A stretch of DNA of 64,000 bases, taken from assembly GCA_938084575.1 (NCBI GenBank), contig CALKFG010000007.1:124001-188000 (forward strand), in the 5' to 3' direction. The DNA comes from an uncultured Hyphomonadaceae bacterium (GTDB taxonomy: Bacteria > Pseudomonadota > Alphaproteobacteria > Caulobacterales > Hyphomonadaceae). Made by a program: the position numbers and the translations under genes. Each line of letters begins with the position of its first letter. Position 1 is the first letter of the stretch. Below are positions 1-6,399 of this stretch, one piece after another. Under the pieces are notes generated by a model that ran no database searches, was not told the DNA's origin, and was given only the letters and a program-made list of their open reading frames with translations.

Positions 1-1360
1 CGGCGGTCTCTTTTCGAAAGGCGATAAGCGCCACCTGATCCCGCCGGGTATAACAATCCGACAACAATAATTCGACCGCGCCCTTCGCTTCCGCCATACG
101 GTTCATGGCGAGAGAGCCGGAAGCATCAACGACGAAAATCACAACGGTCGGAAGATGTATGCGCGTCCGGCGCAGGCGAAAATCCTCGGCCCGCAGCCGC
201 ATGCGGTCGGCATCCGCCTGACGCCCTCGCACGTGCTGCCAGGGGGCCGCTGCCCGCAGCGTCGCGAGAAGATCCAGCCGGCCATCGCGACGCGGATCAC
301 CGCCCCGTGTGCCGACCGGACGCCCCCGGTCGCGGGACTCTCTCAGCTCTCCCGAGCGCCCGCCGGATGTCCCCGGGGCCATGCCTCTCCGGCGCTGTTT
401 CGATGTCTGTCCAAGCAGGCGCAGAGTGTAGGACAGTTTGACAGCCTCGATCAGCTGGTCTTCCAGTTCCGCCGACTCCTTGCGGCTCTCGCCGCGCCCG
501 TCATCCATGTCGGTTTCGGGCGGCGGCGGCGCCACCTCACTCTCAGCCAGCTCGGGCGTCATGACCATAAGCGGGCCAAGCACCAGGCGGCAGGCCAGCT
601 CGGCATGCCTGGGGAGGACGTCCTCACACCCATCCAGTGCAGCCAGTGCCCGGGTCGCGCGCAGGCAGAACTGCAACGTCCTGAGACCGGGCACGCCCAG
701 CCGGATCGCCGCGGCATCAATAGAGCGGCCCATCTCGTCGGGAACGACCAGGCGGGACAAGCGGCCCCGGGCCGCCTCAATCACCTTATAATCGAGGACG
801 GGGAGGTCTGCATCGCGGATCGAGACCCCGTCCAGGCTGACCTGGAAAGCCACTCGCTCAAGCAGGAATTGCGGGGGCGCGACCATGTCCTCGCTGCTCT
901 CATCCAGCAGCACAAGAGCAAACTGTCCGGCCTCCCGGCGGGACATCCCATGCCGCTCTATGCTGACTTCGCCGCGGTCCAGCGCGGCGGCAAGATGGGC
1001 GGCAATCGGGCGCGGCAAGCGTTCCGCCATGCGCGCAACAAGCAAACCGCCATGGGCCCGGCCCAGCAGGCCGGCTTCTGCCACCGGCCGCCCGGCAGCC
1101 AGCGTCGCCGGCAGGTCAAGACCGCCGAGAACCCGGTCTTCCGAGGCCCCGGGTGGCAACTGGACAATGGGACCGTCGGTCGCGAACCGCCGCTCGATCC
1201 GGGTCAGCCAGACTTCCCGGACAGGTCCGGCCGCGGCATGCAGAGAGATGCCTTTCAGGCCCTTAGGATCGACCGCCAGGAGGGCCGAGGCAAGGTCTGC
1301 CTCCTGCCAGAGGCTCTGGCCCACTTTCTGTGCCGGAAGGAGATCAGCCCCCTCGGTCAA
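1..1360 (-). CDS. bchD: Magnesium chelatase subunit D, 3' end cut by window edge
   Basis: BchD is the non-ATP-hydrolysing AAA+ partner of BchI in the BchHID complex that inserts Mg2+ into protoporphyrin IX, the first committed step to bacteriochlorophyll. Translating the minus strand from 1360 gives an uninterrupted frame of 453 codons running off the left edge. It has an AAA-like N-terminal part (GASEDRVLGGLDL near residue 80, degenerate like BchD), a Pro/acidic linker (APPPPETDMDD), and a C-terminal von Willebrand A domain whose MIDAS motif DASGS starts at residue 412. The start is TTG at 1360: an in-frame TGA lies six codons upstream, a GAGG ribosome site sits about 8 bases before it, and it overlaps the bchI stop as TTGA, implying translational coupling. 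The C terminus (usually roughly another 100 residues) is outside the window. Confidence 0.93.
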   Translation of the reverse strand, partial: MTEGADLLPAQKVGQSLWQEADLASALLAVDPKGLKGISLHAAAGPVREVWLTRIERRFATDGPIVQLPPGASEDRVLGGLDLPATLAAGRPVAEAGLLGRAHGGLLVARMAERLPRPIAAHLAAALDRGEVSIERHGMSRREAGQFALVLLDESSEDMVAPPQFLLERVAFQVSLDGVSIRDADLPVLDYKVIEAARGRLSRLVVPDEMGRSIDAAAIRLGVPGLRTLQFCLRATRALAALDGCEDVLPRHAELACRLVLGPLMVMTPELAESEVAPPPPETDMDDGRGESRKESAELEDQLIEAVKLSYTLRLLGQTSKQRRRGMAPGTSGGRSGELRESRDRGRPVGTRGGDPRRDGRLDLLATLRAAAPWQHVRGRQADADRMRLRAEDFRLRRTRIHLPTVVIFVVDASGSLAMNRMAEAKGAVELLLSDCYTRRDQVALIAFRKETA

Positions 1361-2382
1361 TCGCCAAACACCTCACTCAGCGTTCGGGCGACCCTGACAG
1401 ATGCATCGGTCTCATCAAGCGGATCTTTGCGCAATCTGTGACGCAGGGCTGAGGGCGCCACGGCGCGCAGGGTTTTCATCGACACTTGGTCATGCCCCTC
1501 ATAGGCAGCGAGCGCCCGTGCTGAGCGCATAAGTGTCAGCTCTCCCCGCAGACCGTCTGATCCCAGAGCAACGCAGAGTTCCACCGCTTTGGCCAGCACC
1601 GGGTCCGGCAGCACGACGCCATCAAGTCGGTCACGTGCGGTCTGAATCTTTCGTCGAACCGCCCCGTCGGCCCGTTTCCATCTCGCCACAAAGGCCTCCG
1701 GATCCTGCTCATAGGCCTCCCGGCGGCGAACCACCTCCATACGCTCGTCGATATCCGTTGGCGTGCGCACATCCACCGAGATGCCAAACCGGTCCAGCAG
1801 CTGCGGGCGCAGCTCACCTTCCTCAGGATTGCCGCTGCCGACCAGGACGAAGCGGGCCGGATGCCGGACACTCAACCCTTCCCGCTCGACCACATTCTCG
1901 CCAGATGCGGCAACATCAAGCAACACGTCGACCAGGTGATCTTCGAGCAGGTTTACTTCATCAATATACAAAAACCCTCTGTGGGCCCGTGCCAGAAGGC
2001 CCGGCTCAAACCGCTTTTCACCCCCAACCAGGGCGCGCTCAAGGTCAAGCGCCCCGACCACGCGGTCCTCTGTGGCCCCGAGCGGCAAGTCAACCACCGA
2101 TGGCGCCTCGGGCCGCGACGCGAGCTCTTTTGCCCTGGCGCCCGGCGAAGAACATAGATCGCAAAGCCCGGCGGGGCGGTCAGGGGCACAGCGATAGGCA
2201 CAGGCCTTCACGGTCGGTATCTTCGGGAGCAGCGCGGCGAGCGCCCGGATCGCCGTAGACTTTCCGGTTCCCCTGTCACCCAGAGCCAGGACGCCACCGA
2301 TCCGGGGCTCAACCGCCGCCATGATCAGCGCGCGTTTCATTTCATCCTGTCCAACGATTGCAGAGAACGGATAGACTGCCAC
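1357..2382 (-). CDS. bchI: Magnesium chelatase ATPase subunit I
   Basis: BchI is the AAA+ motor of Mg-chelatase; its hexamer with BchD powers Mg insertion into protoporphyrin IX on BchH. The 341-residue protein has the usual length, Walker A GDRGTGKST at residues 35-43, Walker B FLYIDE at 137-142, and the sensor region GSGNPEEGELRPQLLDRFG typical of the family. The insert with CAYRC and CDLC cysteines (about 61-77) is also typical of BchI/ChlI. The start is GTG at 2382, preceded by a strong GGGAGGTGAT site. It is first in a bchI-bchD operon (4-base overlap) and is separated from the upstream cytochrome gene by an intrinsic terminator, so it needs its own promoter in 2383-2440. No TGT-N12-ACA (PpsR/CrtJ) site was seen there. 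Confidence 0.97.
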   Translation of the reverse strand: MAVYPFSAIVGQDEMKRALIMAAVEPRIGGVLALGDRGTGKSTAIRALAALLPKIPTVKACAYRCAPDRPAGLCDLCSSPGARAKELASRPEAPSVVDLPLGATEDRVVGALDLERALVGGEKRFEPGLLARAHRGFLYIDEVNLLEDHLVDVLLDVAASGENVVEREGLSVRHPARFVLVGSGNPEEGELRPQLLDRFGISVDVRTPTDIDERMEVVRRREAYEQDPEAFVARWKRADGAVRRKIQTARDRLDGVVLPDPVLAKAVELCVALGSDGLRGELTLMRSARALAAYEGHDQVSMKTLRAVAPSALRHRLRKDPLDETDASVRVARTLSEVFGD

Positions 2383-2440
2383 TTCGGATCACCTCCCACA
2401 CCAAAACAGATATAATCACAGCACGTTAGACGAGTGCAAG

Positions 2441-2477
2441 GCAAATAAAAAGACACCGGAGCCTGTGCTCCGGTGTC
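2441..2477 (-). terminator. Intrinsic terminator after the cytochrome c lipoprotein gene
   Basis: A perfect 10-bp stem (2468-2477 paired with 2452-2461, six-base loop) is followed on the minus strand by TTTTTATTTG. It lies 30 bases past the cytochrome stop codon and just before the bchI leader, separating the two transcription units. Confidence 0.88.
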
Positions 2478-2507
2478 TGTTGAATAATTCCAGTGCCGGC
2501 ACTTTGG

Positions 2508-3224
2508 CTAGCTGTTTGGAACCGATTTGAGATAGGCAATCAGGTCCGCACGATCCTGTGGCTTACGCAGTCCACGGAACGCCATAGTTGTGCCGGGCAC
2601 ATAGGCCTGCGGGTTTTCGAGATAGGCAAACAGACTGTCTTCGGTCCAGACAATGCCGGAGTCGGCATTTGCGCGCGAATACCGGAAGCGTTCGACGCTG
2701 CCGGCTGGACGTCCGACGATGCCATACAGAGATGGTCCTGCCCGGTTCTGTCCTTCGGCGACAGCATGGCAGGACATGCACTGGGTGAACACCCGCTTGC
2801 CCTTATTGGCGTCGCCGGTCAGGGCGGCATAACCGCTGGCACCATCACCCTGAGCCGCCGTGAGGACGGCCACTTCTGTGAAATCAGCCTGAGCGGTCTG
2901 CGTCCCCAAGTCTTCAAGGGCCGCCGTGTCGTCTTCGCCGGCATCGTCGTCAGCCGGCGCTTCCGCACCGTCCATGTCCTCGGTCGCCACAGCCTCGTCC
3001 ACAGCCTCAGCCTCAGCCTCGATTGTCTCGGTCTCCATCTCTTCGACTTCGACAGTCTCGGTCTCTACGGCTTCAATTTCGGTTTCGGTGCCGACCACGT
3101 CTTCTACAGCAGTGGGCGCGTCCATGGCGTCTGTCGGTGCATCCGAGCTGCCACAGGCCGCCAGCACAAGCGCAAGAGCCGCAGCCCCGAAAAGGCGTGT
3201 CTTGTTCGTCATACCAATTTCCAA
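2508..3224 (-). CDS. Lipid-anchored class I cytochrome c with long acidic linker
   Basis: Seen: a signal peptide ending in a lipobox (VLAAC, Cys24 counting from the TTG start), then about 90 residues of almost pure Glu/Thr/Ala/Val/Asp, then a compact class I cytochrome c domain with CMSCH (heme attachment) and the distal methionine in GTTMAFRGL. Family knowledge: such small cytochromes carry electrons in the periplasm; tethered forms (cytochrome cy type) can reduce photosynthetic reaction centres or cbb3/aa3 oxidases. Inference: its place between bchI and idi makes a role as reaction-centre donor attractive. Start: TTG at 3224 has AGGAG six bases upstream; the in-frame ATG at 3212 has no good site, so TTG is preferred although either gives a valid signal peptide. 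Confidence 0.88.
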   Translation of the reverse strand: MEIGMTNKTRLFGAAALALVLAACGSSDAPTDAMDAPTAVEDVVGTETEIEAVETETVEVEEMETETIEAEAEAVDEAVATEDMDGAEAPADDDAGEDDTAALEDLGTQTAQADFTEVAVLTAAQGDGASGYAALTGDANKGKRVFTQCMSCHAVAEGQNRAGPSLYGIVGRPAGSVERFRYSRANADSGIVWTEDSLFAYLENPQAYVPGTTMAFRGLRKPQDRADLIAYLKSVPNS

Positions 3225-3272
3225 CTTTCTCTCCTGATTAGTCTTGTTTTGTTACAGGCATGTGAGGCAACA

Positions 3273-3827
3273 TTACGGCGATGAAGCCAGCATCCCGTCA
3301 CGATGAGACCTAAGTCGTTTTGCATGGCTGTCCATATAGTGAATGAGCCAAGCGGAGAAGGAGTCCGGATTATCTGCTATTTTATGGCCCAGCTCCTCGA
3401 GACCAACATAAGCAAAATCCTGAACCTCGTCGGGGTTGAGTACGGGCAGGGCATCACTCACACCGAAATAAAGATAGGGAATTTCATTCTCGATCATCTG
3501 GTTATCGAGCATCGCGGTATAGCGTGACTTGAAGCCGTATTGAAGCGGCACGTAAAGGCCAATTTCTTCAGCAAGCCGACGCTCGGCAGCCACCAAAGTG
3601 TCTTCATCCGGACGCGGATGGCCGCAACACGAGTTGGCCCATTTGCCGGCAGAATGATATTTACACTGAGCCCGTTGCTGGATCAGCAACTCGCCGACCG
3701 AATTGAAGACAAAGACTGAAAAGGCGCGGTGCAGGAGACCGTCCTCATGCGTGCCGAGCTTGGGACCGTCGATCAGGACTTTATCATCCTCATCGACCAG
3801 AATAACGCGTTCAAGATGATCCTGCAC
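3273..3827 (-). CDS. idi: Isopentenyl-diphosphate delta-isomerase, type I
   Basis: Interconverts IPP and DMAPP, setting precursor supply for carotenoids, the bacteriochlorophyll tail and quinones. The 184-residue Nudix-fold protein has the type I signatures: the catalytic cysteine in NSCCGHP (residues 65-71), the glutamate in ENE (113-115), and the Nudix-like AAERRLAEEIG. I chose GTG at 3827 because a GGGGGG site sits five bases upstream and the length then matches known Idi proteins. A longer TTG start at 3857 has no ribosome site. idi is common inside alphaproteobacterial photosynthesis clusters, which agrees with bchI/bchD next door. The 48-base gap to the cytochrome gene suggests an idi-cytochrome operon. 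Confidence 0.94.
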   Translation of the reverse strand: MQDHLERVILVDEDDKVLIDGPKLGTHEDGLLHRAFSVFVFNSVGELLIQQRAQCKYHSAGKWANSCCGHPRPDEDTLVAAERRLAEEIGLYVPLQYGFKSRYTAMLDNQMIENEIPYLYFGVSDALPVLNPDEVQDFAYVGLEELGHKIADNPDSFSAWLIHYMDSHAKRLRSHRDGMLASSP

Positions 3828-3879
3828 AATGCCCCCCACAAAGATTAAGAGTGGCAAGTCTCGCGCGCGGCAGCGCGCC

Positions 3880-3899
3880 CGTCAATCCAGAAGTTGACG
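3880..3899. promoter_or_regulatory. Inverted repeat between idi and the hydrolase-bciB pair
   Basis: CGTCAA and TTGACG form perfect 6-base arms separated by 8 bases, centred in the divergent intergenic region that must hold promoters for both idi and the hydrolase-bciB operon. It could be an operator for a shared regulator. It does not match the PpsR consensus, and the regulator is unknown. Confidence 0.35.
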
Positions 3900-3953
3900 C
3901 GCCCTCGTGTCCTTCCTGCTTGTCAGTGGGGTTGCCGCGGGTTTGAATAAGAC

Positions 3954-4892
3954 ATGATGCCGTCTGCCCTGCGCCCCCTCCTGATCAGTTGTCTGGCCCT
4001 GACGCTCGCGGCTGTTGCCGGGTGCCAGTCCTCGACGCGCCTGGCCCTGTCAGACGACCCCGCCTCGAATCCCTATCTGAAATCCCCAAACGACCTGATC
4101 ACGGCGGCGGGCGCCACGCTGCATATGCGGGTCGATGGCCCGGTCGATGCCCCTGTTGTGATTTTTCTGCATGGGTTCGGCGCCAGCCTGCACACATGGG
4201 ATGGATGGACAAACGGTCTGGCCACGGATTTCCGGGTCATCCGCTTCGACCTGCCCGGGGCAGGGCTATCGCCGCCCGATCCGACAGGTCAGTACACCGA
4301 TGATCGGGCCATTGAGCTGATTGAAGCCCTGATGGCCAGGCACGACCTTGAAAGCGCCGCCTTCATTGGTCACTCTCTGGGCGGACGCATTGCTGTAGCC
4401 TTCGCAGTGCACGCCCCCAGGCGCGTCGAGCGGTTGGTGCTTGTTGCACCGGACGGATATGCCAGCCCGTTTTTCCAGTATGGACAACGCCCCCGCATCC
4501 CCCTTCTCGCCCGTCTGGCGCCCTATGTCCTGCCCCGGGCGTTCGTGATGGTCATGGTACGCCACGCTTACGGCCCCCGGAGTCGCCCTGACCCTGCGAC
4601 TCTGGACCGGTATTACGACCTGATCATGAGGCCCGGCGCCCGACAGGCCCTGCTCGACCGTATGAGCCAGACCCTTCTGGTCGACCCCGCCACCCTCCTG
4701 CCCCAGCTTCACCAGCCTGTCCTTCTGGTCTGGGGTCAACGGGACCGGATTATCCCGGTCGAAACTGCAGCCGATTATCTGCAGGCGCTGCCACATGCAG
4801 ACCTGGTGGAATTTGACGATCTCGGGCATCTGCCACATGAGGAGGCCCCCGCTTTGACACTCGGCCCAATACAGTCCTTTCTGACGCCATGA
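3954..4892 (+). CDS. Lipoprotein alpha/beta hydrolase, coupled to bciB
   Basis: A 312-residue alpha/beta-fold hydrolase with a lipoprotein signal (AAVAGC, Cys24). It shows the oxyanion HGFG (73-76), nucleophile elbow GHSLGG with Ser141, a late Asp in WGQRDRI and His in LGHLPHEE, so the triad looks complete. The substrate is unknown. Its stop overlaps the bciB start by four bases (ATGA), so the two are almost certainly co-translated, which links it to the photosynthesis region. It could be mistaken for BchO, the hydrolase usually next to bchD, but BchO is not lipid-anchored. The lipobox predicts export, away from the cytoplasmic BciB. I regard it as a hydrolase of unknown role. Confidence 0.85.
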   Translation: MMPSALRPLLISCLALTLAAVAGCQSSTRLALSDDPASNPYLKSPNDLITAAGATLHMRVDGPVDAPVVIFLHGFGASLHTWDGWTNGLATDFRVIRFDLPGAGLSPPDPTGQYTDDRAIELIEALMARHDLESAAFIGHSLGGRIAVAFAVHAPRRVERLVLVAPDGYASPFFQYGQRPRIPLLARLAPYVLPRAFVMVMVRHAYGPRSRPDPATLDRYYDLIMRPGARQALLDRMSQTLLVDPATLLPQLHQPVLLVWGQRDRIIPVETAADYLQALPHADLVEFDDLGHLPHEEAPALTLGPIQSFLTP

Positions 4893-6130
4893 GAAACACC
4901 CCTCCTTTTGGTCAGGACCCGTTTCGTTTTTCCGAGGCGCCCCCGCGGAGCCTGTGCACCGATTGCGGCATTTCCCGGACAGATGACCCCAAGGCCTGCG
5001 GGCGCGCCTGCCAGTTTATCCAGCCTGACTATCCGGGCCTTGAGGCCCGCATTCACGGCCGCCCCCGCGATCCGGCCAAGGCCGATGAACTGCATTTCGG
5101 GGTCATACAGCGCATGGTCCGGGCCCGGCTGGATCCCCCCGCCAAGGGCGCCCAGTGGACGGGCATAACCAGCTCCCTCGGCGCTCGCCTGCTCGAGGCA
5201 AACCTGGTCGATGCCGTTCTGACAATGGCTCCCGACCCGGAAGACTCCTGGCGCCCGGTTCCTGTTCTGGTGACCCAGGCAGACGACATGGCCGGCGTCC
5301 GGGGCATGCGCATGGGCTTCGCCCCGCTGCTGGCCCTGCTCAAGCCGGCCCTGCAGGCAGGACACAAGCGGCTCGCTGTGATTGGCATTCCCTGCCAGGT
5401 CTATGCCCTGCGAGCCCTCGAAACCGAGCTGGGCTTCGACCGGCTTTACGTTATCGGGACACCCTGCTCGGACAATACAACAACAGAGAAGTTTCACGAT
5501 TTCCTCGCCCTGCTCTCAGACGCGCCGGACACCATTACCTATCTGGAATTCAGACCGGATTACCGGGTCGAGCTGCGATTCAGCACAGGGCAGGTCAAGA
5601 CCATACCCTTTCTGCAACTGCCGATTTCTCAACTGCCGCAGGACTTCTTTCCGCTCACCTGCCGCACCTGTGTCGATTACACAAATTCTCTGGCTGACAT
5701 CACCGTCGGGTATATGGGGGGGTCCGGCGAGCAGTGGCTGATTGTGCGCAATGAGAGGGGAGAACGGCTTCTGGACCAACTGTCCGACCGGATCGACATG
5801 TCTCCCTTGCAGACGGGCGGGAAGCGCCAAAACTCGGTCAAAGGCTTTATCGCCAACACCGAACGCGCCGCCGGGGGACTGCCCTTGCGCCGCATGCCAG
5901 ACTGGGTCCGCCCGCTGATCGGCTGGCTGATGCCAAGGATTGGTCCCAAGGGACTGGAATTTGCCCGGACGCGGGTGGAAATGAAGGCGGCAGAGACCGT
6001 GATTCATCTTCGGCGGACGCTGCCGCGCCGGATGAAGCATATGATCCCCCGCCATGTCTGGGCCCTGGTCCAGCCTTATGGGCTGGCGCCTGACGCTGAA
6101 GCCGATCGTGAGCCCTCCCAAGCGGATTGA
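4889..6130 (+). CDS. bciB: BciB-type 3,8-divinyl (proto)chlorophyllide a 8-vinyl reductase
   Basis: A 413-residue iron-sulfur flavoprotein of the coenzyme F420 hydrogenase/dehydrogenase beta-subunit family. Within that family, BciB reduces the 8-vinyl group of the (bacterio)chlorophyll precursor using ferredoxin, FAD and two [4Fe-4S] clusters. Visible cysteines: C23, C26, C37 and C41 near the N terminus, GIPCQ (C169), TPCSDN (C193), and LTCRTC (C258, C261) followed by NSLADITVGYMG, the block shared with cyanobacterial BciB and plant 7-hydroxymethyl chlorophyll reductase. Neighbouring bch genes favour BciB over F420-linked enzymes. The start ATG overlaps the hydrolase stop. A 7-hydroxymethyl-type reductase is the main alternative, judged unlikely in a bacteriochlorophyll cluster. 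Confidence 0.88.
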   Translation: MRNTPPFGQDPFRFSEAPPRSLCTDCGISRTDDPKACGRACQFIQPDYPGLEARIHGRPRDPAKADELHFGVIQRMVRARLDPPAKGAQWTGITSSLGARLLEANLVDAVLTMAPDPEDSWRPVPVLVTQADDMAGVRGMRMGFAPLLALLKPALQAGHKRLAVIGIPCQVYALRALETELGFDRLYVIGTPCSDNTTTEKFHDFLALLSDAPDTITYLEFRPDYRVELRFSTGQVKTIPFLQLPISQLPQDFFPLTCRTCVDYTNSLADITVGYMGGSGEQWLIVRNERGERLLDQLSDRIDMSPLQTGGKRQNSVKGFIANTERAAGGLPLRRMPDWVRPLIGWLMPRIGPKGLEFARTRVEMKAAETVIHLRRTLPRRMKHMIPRHVWALVQPYGLAPDAEADREPSQAD

Positions 6131-6147
6131 ACCCGCGGCCCGCGCAA

Positions 6148-6169
6148 GCGTCAGGGCCCCGCCTGACGC
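6148..6169 (+). other. GC-rich hairpin just after bciB
   Basis: GCGTCAGG and CCTGACGC pair perfectly (8 bp, six-base loop) 17 bases after the bciB stop. There is no downstream T-run, so it may be an mRNA 3'-end stabiliser or a Rho-dependent pause rather than a classical terminator. Confidence 0.45.
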
Positions 6170-6247
6170 AACCCGGCACCGGGCCGCACGAGGTCGCCCG
6201 GATCGTCACGGCAAAAGACATCGAGAAAGATCAAGCAAAATACAAGT

Positions 6248-6275
6248 TAATGATAATTATAGTATTTTATCATTA
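6248..6275. promoter_or_regulatory. Fur-like palindrome in AT-rich TonB-receptor promoter region
   Basis: TAATGATAA and TTATCATTA are perfect 9-base arms around a 10-base AT spacer, inside a strikingly AT-rich tract (about 6235-6350) unlike the GC-rich surroundings. The arms resemble half-sites of the classical Fur box (GATAATGATAATCATTATC). It lies about 125 bases upstream of a TonB receptor start. Iron control is an inference; many alphaproteobacteria use divergent Fur or Irr sites. Confidence 0.45.
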
Positions 6276-6399
6276 TGTATTCGGATTGTTTGTTTTTTAT
6301 TTTTTGGGATTGTTCGGCGTTTTTTTATTGCATAAGGGTGGTCTGTATTGTTAAGCGGGATTTGACGGGGGACGCAATTTTGAATTTGAGGTCCTTTGC

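Noticed and set aside
155-1441. Long plus-strand frame over the start of the window
   Set aside because: It is antisense to bchD, whose minus-strand frame has the clear VWA domain and family motifs; the plus frame has no recognisable protein features.
2409-2439. Possible sigma-70 promoter for bchI (TTGCAC and TATATC)
   Set aside because: The 19-base spacer and poor -35 make it too weak to list as a feature.
2383-3953. PpsR/CrtJ sites (TGT-N12-ACA) in the photosynthesis region
   Set aside because: I looked through the intergenic parts and found no match with the right spacing.
3954-4892. Assignment of the hydrolase as BchO
   Set aside because: The lipobox and export signal do not fit BchO, which normally follows bchD; bchO, if present, would lie left of the window.
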